The notes beneath the pieces are model-generated. The model had not been told where the DNA came from. It did not search any database and saw nothing but the letters and a program-made list of their open reading frames with translations. The position numbers were made by a program, and so were the translations under genes. Below, one piece after another: positions 35,220 to 46,220 of a stretch of DNA of 64,000 nt. Location: positions 1 through 64,000 of the forward strand of contig JAPFQT010000379.1 of the NCBI GenBank assembly GCA_027627225.1. Direction: 5' to 3'. This stretch comes from Congeria kusceri. Its lineage: Eukaryota > Mollusca > Bivalvia > Myida > Dreissenidae. The number at the start of each line of letters is the position of its first letter. Position 1 is the stretch's first letter.

Positions 35220-35894
35220 GTAACTTAGTTTAGTGTTAGAGAACTCAATGTTTGACTGCATTTACTGTCAGCATATGAACTCTATATGGTCTTGACAAAC
35301 ATACAGAGTACATTAAATATAGACTATTATGGGTAATAAATATGCGTGCAATAGAAACCTTTTGAAGTAGTGCGATATATGTTTATGCAACAGTATTTAT
35401 GTATGTTTAAATACCTATGCCGACATATTTGATAATGTTCGATTATCTGCCTGCCAAAATCACCCTTCTGTTTCTTTACAAGTACAGGTGGCGTGTTGAG
35501 TACTTACATTTTTAGCTCGACTATTCACTGATAAGCTCTAGCTACACTACTCACATATTCGTCTGCGTAATGCTCTGGTTAAGGTTTGCGTGCAACAAGT
35601 ACATATATCTGTAACTACAGATATTCAATTGAAACTTCACACATGGCTTCAGGGTCATTATATAAGGTCACTGGCCAAGACCCATAACTGTGACCAGCAT
35701 TTTAGCAGAAGTATGCCCCTTTTTGTACTAAGAAATTCAGGTTAAAGTTTGTGTGAAACAATTCCATATCTCTATATCTACTACAGAATTCTGATATTCA
35801 ACTGAAACTTCACGCATGCCTTCAGGGTCATTATATAAGGTCACTGGCCAAGACCCATTACTGTGGCCAGCATTTTAGCAGAATTATGCCCCTT

Positions 35895-37970
35895 ATTATG
35901 CTCCCGAAGGGAACTTTGGGAGCATATGGTTATCGCATCGTCTGTCGGTTCTTCCCTCTGTCCGTCCGTCAGTCTGTCAAGCTTATTGTGCGGAGCATAA
36001 CTCTATTAGTATTAAAGGGATTCAAATGAAACTGCATTTAATGATAGAGGACAATGAGAGGAAGTTCAGAGTACAAGGACCACAACTCTTTCTTCAATAT
36101 TTATGAAGTTATTGCCATTTGTTGACCAAATTTTTCGAATAATAATTTCTGTTATTAGATTGGGGTATGTCGTTGGGCCTGCAGGCGGACGGGGGGTGGC
36201 GGCATCAACTTTTTGTTTCCGCTCTCTTACTCGAGAACGGATTAAAATATTTTAATGAAACTTAATACATAGATACCTTATATCAAGACCTCGCTTTGGA
36301 TTGCATACGGGGTGGGTGGGGTCAAACTTGACAATGCATCGAGATATTTTAATGAAACTTCATAAATAGATGCCTTATATTGAGACCTCGCTTGGGATTG
36401 CATATGGGGTGGGTGGGGTCAAGGTCACCCTTACTAAAAATAGATAAACGGTTTCTGCTCAATAACTTCAGAAGGCATTAAGATATTTTAATGAAACTTC
36501 ATACATAGATGCCTTATATCAAGACCTCGCTTGGGATTGCATATGGGGTGGTTGGGGTCAAGGTCACCATTGCTAAAAATAGAAAAATGGTTTTTGCTCA
36601 ATAACTTTAGAACGCATCGAGATATTTTGGTGAAACTTCATACAAAGATAGCTTATATCAAGATCTCGCTTGGGATTGCATTTGGGATGGGTGGGGTCTA
36701 GGCCAAAGTCACCGTTACTAAAAATAGAAAAATGGTTTCCACTCAATAACTTGAGAAGGCATAGAAATATTTTAATGAAACTTCAAACATATATACCTTA
36801 TATCGAGACCTTGCTTGAGATTGCATATGGAGTGGGTGAGGTCACGGTCAAGGTCACAGTTACTAATTATAGAAAAATGGTTTCTGCTCAATAACTTTAG
36901 AATCCATAAAGATATTTAATTGAAACTTCATACTTGGATACCATATATCGAGACCTCGCTTAGGATTGCATATTGGGTGGGTGGTGTCAAAGTCATGGTC
37001 ACCGTAACTAAAAATAGAAGAAAAGATTTTTCCTCAATAACTTAGAATGCATCGAGGTATTTTAATGAGAGGTCATACATATATACCTTATATTGAGACC
37101 TTGCTTACGATTGCATATGGGGTGGGGTCAACATAAAGGTGACCGTAACTATAAAACAGTCTCTTCTCAATAACTTGAGAATGCATCGAGATATTTTAAT
37201 GAAACTTCATACATATGCACCTTATATCGAAGCCTTGAATGAGATTGCATATGCGGTGGGTGTTGTCAAGGTCAAGGTGACAGATACTAAAAATAGAAAA
37301 TGGTTTCCACTTAATTACTTGAAAACACATCAAGATGTTTTAATGAAACTTCATACATAGATACCTTATATTGGGACCTCTCTTGGAATTGCATAGATGG
37401 TGGGTGGGGTCAGGGTCATCATTGCTAAAAATAGAAAAAACAGTTTTAGCTTAATTACTTAACAATGCATCGAGATATTTTAATGAAACTTCATACATAG
37501 ATACCTTATATCAAGACCTCGCTTGGGATTGCATATAGTGTGGGTGGTGTCAAAGTCTCCATTACTAAAAATAGAAAAATTGTTTCCTCTAAAGATATTT
37601 GAATGAAACTTCAAACATTGATACCTTGTATCTAGACCATGCTTTGGATTGCATATGGGGTGGGTGAGATCAAGGTCAATGTCAATGTTACTAAAAATAC
37701 AAAAACGGTTTGCAGAGCAAAAAGACCATAACTGTTTCTTCAATATTTACAGAGTTATTGCCCTTTGTTTATTTTTAACATTAGCGTTAAAGGGATTCAA
37801 ATGAAACTTCATATAATGATAGAGGACATCGATAGGAAGTGCAGAGTACAAGGAGCATAACTCTTTTTGTAGGAAGCGTAATTTTTGCCAACATGTAAAT
37901 GACATTGTGTTGCCTTCCTCTGAGAAGCATATGCTTTGGGGGAATACGTCACATCCTGTGGCAAGCCTTG
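35895..37970 (+). mobile_element. nested element with many ~140-bp TCAAGGTCA units
   Basis: Head TATGCTCCCGAAGGGAACTTTGGGAGCATATGG is a strong near-terminal hairpin followed by TCTGTCGG and TCTGTCCGTCCGTC. About ten units with AGATATTTTAATGAAACTTC, ATACCTTATATCGAGACCTC and GGGATTGCATATGGGGTGGG follow. The tail is hairpin CACA (37950-37953)/TGTG (37957-37960), GCAAGC, CTTG 37967-37970. The host reads through at GCCCCTT/TTGTACTT, so insertion was within a T-run without an evident target duplication. Frames at 36670-36894 and 37139-37360 are repeat by-products. Confidence 0.7.
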
Positions 37971-38224
37971 TTGTACTTAGAAAAGTCAGGTTAAGGTTTG
38001 TGTGCAAGAGAAAATTCAGGTTAAGGGATTGTGTGCAACAAGTACATGTCTCTCTAACTACTACGGATATTTAAAAGAAACTTCACACATGTCTTTGGGG
38101 TCATTATGTAAAGTCACTGACCAAGGCCAATAACTCTGACCTGCAATTTAGCAGAATTATGCCCCTTTTTGTACTTCAGGTTAAAGTTTGCGTGCAGCAA
38201 CTCCATATCTCTATAATTACTACA

Positions 38225-38350
38225 GATAGCTTGATTGCATCGAAAGTCTTTGGCTTATAGAGACACTCTTGAGTCCGTTTCCTGGGAAAAACTAGTACTA
38301 GTGGGGATCATACCCAGGACCTCCCGGTCCCAAGGCAGACACCATTGCGA
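38225..38350 (-). mobile_element. tRNA-derived SINE, minus strand
   Basis: On the minus strand: head GCAATGGTGTCTGCCTTGGG, B box around GGTATGATCC (38313-38304), then TTTTTCCCAGGAAACGGACT, CAAGAGTGTCTCTATAAGCC and TCGATGCAATCAAGCT. Same body as 26030-26175. It sits within the outer family A element. Confidence 0.6.
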
Positions 38351-38904
38351 CTTCATATATCTTTGTGGTCATCATGTAAGGTCACTGACCAAGATCCATA
38401 TCTCTGAACTGCAATTTAGCAGAATTATGCCCCTTTTTGTACTTATAAATTCAGGTTAAAGTTTGTGTGCAACAACTCTATATCTCTATAACTACTACAG
38501 ATATTCAGTTGAAACTTTACACATGTCTTCAGGGTCATTATATAAGGTCACTGTCCAAGGCCCATAGCTCTGACCTGCAATTTAGTAGTATTGTCTCTAT
38601 ATCTGCTACACATAATCAATTCAAAGATCACACATGTCTTCAAGATCATTATATAACGTCACTGACCAAGGCATATAACTGTGACAAGCATTTTAGGAGA
38701 ATTATGCCTCTTTTTTTGTAGTGATAAAGGCCGATAACTCTGACAATGCGGTTGAATAGTTGAGCACGCTGTCCTGAGACAGCTCTTGTTAATATAAAGC
38801 TTGATGAAGTCTTCACTTATAATTATTAACACAACATCCACATGAGTGCCAATATGATTTAGTTTTATATACACACATACCGAAACAGATGGGCCTGGCA
38901 GTGA

Positions 38905-39034
38905 TGTTCAGAGAATAGATTGGTCAGCCAGGGAATAAACAGCTGGTATGAAACTTGAGCCAGACACAGGACCTGTACCGATATGGTTGCGATAGTTATC
39001 AAGTTGAGAATTGCAGCCCGAGGTCTTGCCAAGG
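38905..39034 (+). pseudogene. decayed duplicate of the 10093 exon
   Basis: Shares GGTCAGCCAG, GAGCCAGACAC..GGCCTGTACCGA-like text, GATAGTT.TCAAGT.GAG.ATTGCA.CC and the donor GCCAAG|GTAAGAT with 10093-10255, but has deletions (about 20 bp after the TGTACCGA motif) that break the frame. Similarity continues past the donor (ATCAACAATA.CAGTTGCT, then a TGGTTGCA motif) up to the position where the family F element sits in the other copy. Confidence 0.45.
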
Positions 39035-39117
39035 TAAGATAACATGGAGATCAACAATAACAGTTGCTAAAGCAGTGAAACGCTGCCCAAATGTAGTGTG
39101 GTTGCACCCAACAGATT

Positions 39118-39760
39118 TTTAGCTCACCTGATCTCGAACTCAGATATTTGGTGGTCAGTCATCCTCCGGCATCTGTTGTTAATTAAGAAATCTTTTTGCA
39201 TTTAGAGTTGTTCATTGGCTAATAAACAGCGATTTTGTGTTCTGATGCGTATGAATTAAACCACAAGGCTGTTAGTGTTTATTAGCCAATAAACAACGAT
39301 AATACGAAAGTTATTTCAATTGTAACATGACCTAACAACATTGTTTTTGCAATTACAATGCAAACTATATTTTACAGTTTCTGAAGTATTTTTGGGGGTT
39401 GTTTATTGGTAGTTAAACAATGGTGAATTTTGTTCTTTGTCTATAGAAAACTGCACGTGACATGTTAGAATTGTCATTCATTGTGAACATTTTGCTTTAA
39501 ACAACCTGTTCTCTGAAAACACTACAAGGAAGTTGAAAAACTTGAAAAAATGGGCATAATTAATTGTTCAGATGCTTGAAGTTGATCTTGTAAAAATGGT
39601 AAATATATACAATTTTTTTTTTTACAGTTGCAGCCTCAGACTTTTTATTTGAAGTTTGATTGTGGGTCTTCACAGAATCAGTTGGAATCCACATTTGATA
39701 CTGACAGTGTCATTAATATGGGTCAGACTATTAAAGTGTTTTAGGACAGGAGTTGTCTCC
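39118..39760 (+). repeat. family B head with family M insertion, paralogous to 10978-11230
   Basis: TTTTAGCTCACCTGATCTC..GGTGGTCAGTC matches the 10978 head. 39640-39750 (TCTTCACAGAATCAGTTGG and AATCCACATTTGATACT) matches 11130-11230. Between them a family M MITE (39207-39445, GCTAATAAACAGCG to GGTAGTTAAACAATGG) is present here and absent there. Insertions are therefore reciprocal between the two paralogous loci. Confidence 0.5.
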
Positions 39761-40059
39761 CTTAGATTTTCATTATTGAAAATTGAATTATCTTGCAAGA
39801 TTTTAACAGTGCAATTGTTTTAAAATGACTAAAGAACAAAAATCAAGTCAGTATGCTGTTTTGGCAAAAGGAAGTGACAACTGTGATAAAATAGTCAGTG
39901 TGGGAAATCTCTTACATACCGGTAATAAACATTATATAGACATTAATCAGTACACGTTTAAACCAACTGCATTTGGTCTGTGTGATAAAAATTAGTTTAT
40001 TGTAACCTACAATTCAGCTACAAACCTTCTTTGGCGCAGTGTAAAGTTTAATGTAACCC

Positions 40060-40090
40060 AATACTCACGTGACCTAATACTCATGTGACA
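40060..40090. promoter_or_regulatory. tandem E-box pair upstream of the TRIM-like gene
   Basis: TCACGTGA at 40065-40072 is a palindromic CACGTG E-box of the USF/MITF type. A second, imperfect copy TCATGTGAC follows at 40081-40089 within a repeated AATACTCAYGTGAC phrase (16-bp spacing). It lies about 240 bp upstream of the start codon. The motif is seen; a regulatory role is inferred. Confidence 0.3.
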
Positions 40091-40312
40091 GTTTACATAG
40101 TTACACTGTTTACTTGTATCAGTCCACTGAGCGCCATTTGAAGGTTATCTTGGTTTTTGTTCAGTTTGAAATTTTTTATTGCTTGACTATTGACACTAGC
40201 ATTTAATGTGTGTTTTCTGGACTATCAATTTATTTTAAACGAGATACTGGGACATTAATATTTCAGCTGAATTTAAGTTGAAACTTTTGTTTGTTGAAAG
40301 TCAGTTAGCAAA

Positions 40313-43300
40313 ATGGCGACATTTTCTATGTCTACTGTTGCTAAAGGGTCAGATGAATTTAAAGATTTTTGTTGTTCGATCTGCGAAGAGCAATCTTTTG
40401 AGGTAATCGCAGAATTTTACTGTGAAACATGTTTGAAGTTTTACTGTGGACAATGTATTCATCATCATGGTCAGTTGTATAAAAAACATTCCCCTTATGG
40501 AAGGGGAGATATGAACAAATGGCCTGTTTCAAAGAAGGTGGAGGATTTGCTGTTGAAATGCGAAGTTCACAGAGAGAAAAAATTGAAAATGTTCTGTGAA
40601 GATCATGGACAGCTGTGCTGCTCAGATTGTGTTCTACTTAATCACAGGTATCCTATGACATGTTTGTTCAAATTATTGTTAAGATAACACTAATCTTTTT
40701 TATTAGACAATTTACTTTTTAAACTAACCTGATTTAGTCTGTTTATTAATATAAACAAGAATTAAGTTGACAACAAAACATAACTTTTGGCTTGAGAACC
40801 CCATTTACTTAATATTACAGAAATGGTGCAGTTTTAAACTTCTGTTTTTACCTGGATACCAATGTTTAACAGGTAAACTAACTAAAGGAATGTTAATATT
40901 TTATAAGATAAATACATATCAGGGTTAGGACAGTTTGACATTCACTTCAATACCACTCTTCTTGATATCAGTTACACATCGAGGGTTGAGCGTGAAACTA
41001 TTGGATCTGATATAGAAATGTTAAACTACTAAAATACAGTTATGCTCAATCTTTGAAATTTCATTATTGCCTTTTTTTAACTATTTTGCAAACACGGTAA
41101 CGTTTATTCCAATGCTGGCATATTCATTTTAAGCTAAACTGGCTGAAGGCCATCGAGCTTATGCCATGGCGGTTCGTCCATTGTGTGTGTGTGCGTGCGT
41201 CCGTAGGTTTTTCCTTTAAACGACATCTACTTCAAAACCAGTTGGCCAACTTTGCTGAAACTTCACACAAATGTTTCTTGGATTGTCCTCTATCAAAGTC
41301 ACTCCAATTGTTCCAGTCCGCTGTACAAAAATGGCCACCAGAGCGTTAAATAGAAAAATCTTTAAATGATATCTCGGCCTCAACCTCTGGGTGATTTTTC
41401 ATATAATTTAGAGAAATTTTTCCTTGGGTGGTCCTATATCAAAATTTCTCGAATGTTGATGCTCAGTTGAAAAACAACATAGCCACCAGGGTGCGGGCCA
41501 TTTTTTTCTTCAATGGCTGTATTGAAAATCTTTGTCTGAAATTATTGGATGCATTTAGAAATAATTCATGCACTCTTCCTTGGGAGGTTCTCTACAAAGT
41601 TTCTCAAATAAGTAAGGTCTGTCGTAAAAACTACGTAGGCATGGCATTTTTATGTTATATGTTTTTATTGAAAAATTTGAAAGACTTTCTGTCAGAAACT
41701 ACTTGTTGGATTTCAAACTTCTTTGACAGAAATGTTCCTTGGTTGTTTTTGTACCAAAGTTGCTCAAATGGTTTAGGTCCTTAAAAAAAATGGCCGCCAG
41801 GGGGCGGGCCATTTTTCCTAATAGGATTATATTTAAAATTTTGAAGATCTTTATGTTAGAAACCACTTGTTGGCTTTTGAAGTGATTTTACAGAAATGTT
41901 TCTCACGTAGTTCTCTACCAAAATAATTGAATTATTTTGATTTGTTAAAAAACTTGGCCGCCAGTGGTCGGGGCCTTTTTAGCTCAACTTTTCGAAGAAA
42001 AGGCAAGCTATTCTACTCGCGTCGGCGTCGGCATCCGAGCTAGGTTAAAGTTTTTTGGTAAGCTCGTTTCTCAGGAATGGCTTGAGGGATTTCATTAAAA
42101 ATTAAAACATTTATTCCCTACATTAAAATGAACCTATAGGCCAAGTTTGGTAACACTAGTTAGAAATTTGTCAAAATTATGGGCCTTTTTACACTGAGAA
42201 ATTTTACATATAAGCTATATGGACAGGTTAAAGTTTTTCGGTAAGCTGGTTTCTCAACTTTTTGTTTCCGCTCCCTAACTCGAGAACGGATTGAGCTATT
42301 GTAATGAAACTTCAAACATAGATATCTTACAGCGAGACCTCACTTGGGATTACATATGGGGTGGGTGGGGTCAAGGTCAAGGTCACTGTTACTAAAAATA
42401 GAATAAACAGTTTCCGCTCAATAACTTGAGAACGCACTGAGATATTTTAATAAAACTTAATACATACATACCTTATATCGAGACCTCACTTGCGATTGCA
42501 TTTAGGGTCAATGGTCAAGGTCACTGTTACTAAAATAGAAAAACGGTTTCCGCTCAATAACTTGAGAACGCATTGAGATATTTTTATGGAACTTTATACA
42601 TAGATACTTTATATCGAGACCTTGCTTGGAATTGCATATGGGGTGGGTGGGGTCAAGGTAACTGGTACTTAAAATATAAAAATGGTAACCGCTCAATAGC
42701 TTGAGTCCGGGACAGGCTAATCCTGGACGGCTCTTTAAGCTTTTATGGTATTTTCTGTTTCAAGGAAGTCTCTTCTAAATATAAAGCCACTATTGGCGGA
42801 AAGTGCCATCCCCGTAATCCGCACAGGCTGATCCGGGATGACACTTGACTCACATGCATTAAGCCCGGTTTTCCCACGCCACGCCACATATTGTTTCGAA
42901 ATGGCCAATCTAAACCATCCATCTCATAAGCTTTGAACTTAGAATATGTATAACAGTATTTTTTTTATATTTAACAAAAAATTGCCAAATTATTTTAAGC
43001 ATTTTATTATAATATACTATATTTTGTTTCAGACAGTGCACCAAAGTGACGCTTGTATCTGAGTGTGTCAAAACCCAGTCAACTGACCTGCACCAGTTTG
43101 CAGTGAAGCTTCAAACAATTCAGGAACAAATGAACAATCTTCAAACAAATTGGGAGACCAGCATTAAGTCCCTGCATGGTTCATATGATGAACAATTGCA
43201 CAAAATACAAGAAACACGCAGGAAAATAAATGACACTTTAGACAATATTGAAAAAATCACTTTGAAGGAAATGAAAAATACACTCACAAGTCTGCAAGCT

Positions 43301-45366
43301 TCTCTCAATACTGATGTGAACAATTGCAGTAGGCTTCGTGACGACTTGAAAATACTGCATGAAGCCATTCAGGACATCAGTGATATGAGCATGAAAGAAC
43401 TCTCCTTTATAGCGAGCAAGAAATGTAGCGACAAAATACAACAGTCTGAAACATATTTGAAGGAGAACTCTGTTCAGGTTGAACATTCATTAACATTCCA
43501 GCCTAACAGTGACATTGAGCAGTACTTGTCCAAACTGTCAGGTCTGGGGAGGATTGTACACAGTACCCAGCCATTGACAGTGCAGGGAAACCCAGACCAA
43601 GTATTGACTGTTCAAGGAAAGTCTAAGTATAATGTGCGCATACCAAGTGATTCATCCAAGTGTGGTATCGCAGGTGTCTGTGTTCTCCCTGATGGCCAGA
43701 TTCTTGTTGTAGACTTCAGTAATAAGAAATTAAAGCTGCTGGACCAGCAGTACAGGGTGCTTACTCATTGTGATGTGTCTACTGATCCACGGGACATATG
43801 TCATATAACACTCAGTGAAGTTGCTGTTACAGTGGATGATGCTAACACACATGAGATCCAGTTTATCTCTGTCAACAATGGGCAGCTGGTGAAGGGCAGG
43901 AAGCTTCAGTTACGACATCACTGTGAAGGTATCGCCCACCACCAGGGGGAGCTGTATGTCACTTCTGGTAGAGCACTGTACAAGTACACGCTGAGTGGGA
44001 AACGGGTCAGCAAGCTGTATCAGGATACATCAGATAGTTATACAGGTTAGAATCATGGCGGGTTCATCCGGATATTATTAGAAATATGTATCATAAAGTA
44101 ATTGTAAGACTGCATAGTTGTAGAATGTACATGTGTAAATTTAAGTTAACAACAGCAGTTAAGAATGATTTTCAATTTTATTGATTTATATATATGAGTA
44201 ATCAGGCATTTTAACTGTCACTCCTAACTTCGTGGCATGTCTATAAATAGACAGTGAGTGCAAATCAACACACTCTGTGACCTGCTGTTTATATTTTGTG
44301 GTTTTCCAGTAAATATACATGCATTATTGTTTCATAATCCATCGTGTTTCCAAACGTTATATGAAGTAAATAAACTTTAAATTGTTGTAGTTAAAATTTG
44401 TTAAATTAATAGATTTGTATTTGTAAAACTGTTTAAATAACAACTGGCTTTTGTTACTTGTGTAGAAGAACAAGAGGGAGAAGTTTTATTTCATGTTGTT
44501 TTGAAACATATTTCCTGTCGTAAAAGCTTAACTTCTGTTATTATAATGTACATGTAAGTGTTATAAATATGTCAGCCTGTGTCAGCTATAGAATAACACA
44601 GATGTCAGTAATCTTGTATACATGTATGGAAAATCTATTAATACTGCATATGCCATAGTTGCATCAGCTGACACATTCATGTATACATGTATAGGAAATC
44701 TGTTATTACTGCATATAGTTACACATTCATGCGTACACGTTCACTGTACCGTGTAATCGTTTCCATCTGTGTAATTGTGATAGACTTCAATTCTAACTCA
44801 CCAGTCAACGTGTCAAACTTTTAGGCAATAAACTGATACAGAAGCTTCCTGTCACACTAAAATATTTATTATTATTGGATTTTATGCAGATCTTTAAGAG
44901 GCGTAATTGTCTGTTTAACGACGCATTAATAATACGATGTCACTGCAGTTTGTGTATTAACATTATTAAACATTTAAAGTAATTTAATATCTTGATGTGA
45001 CTCTGTTTTGCAGTATGGAGGTGTGCTGTGAGTCCCACTGGGGATCGTATATACATCACCAACCACTCCCAGCACAAGCTCCTCACCCTGGCCAGGGATG
45101 GGTCGGTACTCTCTACATTGGAGGACCCTGAACTACGACTCCCAGAGGCTGTACATGTAACACCTGCAGGCCAGGTGTTGGTCTGTGGATGGGGGTCCCA
45201 GACTATTATACAGGTGGACAGGGAGGGCAGGAAGAAGCTGGCCACTCTGGCTACAGACAGGGATGGAGTGGGGTACCCAGTGTCAGTCTGCTACAACAGG
45301 CACGCAGCCTCCATCCTTGTGGGACTATATAACAACAACAACATCCTGGTGTTCAAAGTGCAATAG
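40313..45366 (+). CDS. RING-less TRIM-like protein (B-box 1, B-box 2, coiled coil, NHL-like propeller)
   Basis: Exons 40313-40647, 43033-44045 and 45014-45366 total 1701 nt and encode 566 residues. Junctions are CACAG|GTATCC, TTTCAG|ACAG, TACAG|GTTAG and TTGCAG|TATGG; phases agree (2, then 1). The start AAAATGGCG has a good context. Residues 21-59 form B-box 1 (C21, C24, C37, C40, C45, C48, then His). Residues 83-114 form B-box 2: C83-x2-H86-x8-C95-x2-H98-x4-C103-x2-C106-x4-H111-x2-C114, the last Cys coming from exon 2. About 123-265 is a coiled coil. About 320-566 has repeated beta-propeller phrases such as GVCVLPDGQILVVDFSNKKL and AVSPTGDRIYITNHSQHKLL. There is no RING before B-box 1, so intrinsic E3 activity is not expected unless an upstream exon was missed. 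Family knowledge (TRIM2/3/71, TRIM56-like) suggests oligomerisation and partner or RNA binding in the cytoplasm; the specific role is unknown. Confidence 0.88.
40648..43032 (+). other. intron 1 of the TRIM-like gene, filled with repeats
   Basis: 2385 bp with a GT donor at 40648 and a TTTTGTTTCAG acceptor at 43032. It contains a dispersed repeat from about 41130 (TTAAGCTAAACTGGCTGAAGG, GTGCGTGCGTCCG, units with ATGGCCRCCAG), a second repeat start at about 41978 (TTTTTAGCTCAACTTTTCG), family A units at 42260-42700 and a fold-back element at 42696-42890. The frame 41428-41784 is a repeat by-product. Confidence 0.7.
42696..42890 (+). mobile_element. fold-back element, partial copy in intron 1
   Basis: Contains GACAGGCTAATCCTGGACGG, CTTTTATGGTATTTTCTGTT, TCAAGGAAGTCTCTTCTAAA, the hairpin half GGCGGAAAGTGCCATCCC..GGGATGACACTTG and terminal CATGCATTAAGCCCGGTTTT. 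It lacks the outer left arm seen at 57503. Confidence 0.6.
44046..45013 (+). other. intron 2 of the TRIM-like gene
   Basis: 968 bp, GT donor at 44046 and TCTGTTTTGCAG acceptor ending 45013. AT-rich. It includes a small diverged tandem duplication near 44615-44720 (GTATACATGTATRGRAAATC). Confidence 0.75.
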
Positions 45367-46198
45367 CTTACTTTTACATGTATCAGACATTTGTATAATA
45401 ACAAATATGGTTATCTTAAAATGACAGTTTGTAAGTTATATATGATATATTGTGTACTGTGTTATATTTCTGTGTAATATACTTTTATCATAATTATGAC
45501 AGTATGACTTTGGAACCAATAGTCTGCATTATTTGTATCAAATAAGTGTTTCTGCATTTGTCCTTAACTTAACAAGTTATATATGATGTATGTTAAAGGA
45601 CAAATACCTGGTACAATTATAGTCTAGAAGTCAATGTGTGTACACAAATATACATGTACAATGTACATGACAATTGCTATGTTTAGACTGTCATTTGTAC
45701 ACATATTTGAGAAATGTATTTGATCAATTACTTGAAAACATGACGCTGTAATGTTATATAAATACTGGTTTTTGAAATATGAAGGATTTATTGTAATTAT
45801 CTGCATTGAAAAGACATTGATGATTTGAGTATTGATTAGTTTAATCATATAAAAAGAATACATGATGTTAAATTGGTTAATTGTATTTAGTTTTATACTG
45901 ATGATGATTTAACATTGTTTATTATAACATTGACACTTGTGCTGGAAGTTAAGTGAAAACAATCAGACATAAATAACTTACCTGCTTGTAGTGTTGGATG
46001 CATATGCCTTTTCTGTTCTGTGTAAGTGATGTATGTTAATCTTCAGAAAATGGAGACAATTAAGATATATAATTATTTTTCATGTATTTAAACATTTATT
46101 TAAATTGCATGGATGATATAATTAAACATATGTGATGATTGTTCTACTGTTATTATTATATAGCATGTTATAACAACAAACTTTATATTGTGCGTGTG

Positions 46199-46204
46199 AA
46201 TAAA
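46199..46204 (+). terminator. polyadenylation signal of the TRIM-like gene
   Basis: AATAAA followed about 20 nt later by a T/G-rich stretch (CTTGTCTTTGATGTCTTTT). It is the first canonical hexamer I see with a suitable downstream element after the stop at 45366, implying a 3' UTR of about 850 nt. Confidence 0.55.
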
Positions 46205-46220
46205 ATTTTGATTCTTTCAC

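Larger units (their letters stand above)
35511..38788 (+). mobile_element. family A element, split by a nested element
   Basis: Outer parts 35511-35894 and 37971-38788 carry the same ~170-bp unit (ACTACAGATATTCAACTGAAA, GTCATTATATAAGGTCACTG, TTTAGCAGAATTATGCCCC, GTACTTAGAAATTCAGGTTAA). They join logically across the insert at GCCCCTT|TTGTACTT. The tail is hairpin GCTGTC (38768-38773)/GACAGC (38778-38783), then CTTG 38785-38788. A SINE lies inside the right part. Non-coding. Confidence 0.65.

Noticed and set aside
36670..37360. Frames of 73-74 residues with repeated NLRRHRNILMKL-like text
   Set aside because: They translate the ~140-bp tandem unit; stops interrupt other units, so no protein is maintained.
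40081..40312. A RING domain upstream of B-box 1
   Set aside because: No C3HC4-like spacing is visible in any plus-strand frame in the upstream few hundred bases; a distant exon cannot be excluded.
43141..43486. Minus-strand frames opposite exon 2 of the TRIM-like gene
   Set aside because: They are antisense shadows of the coiled-coil coding sequence.
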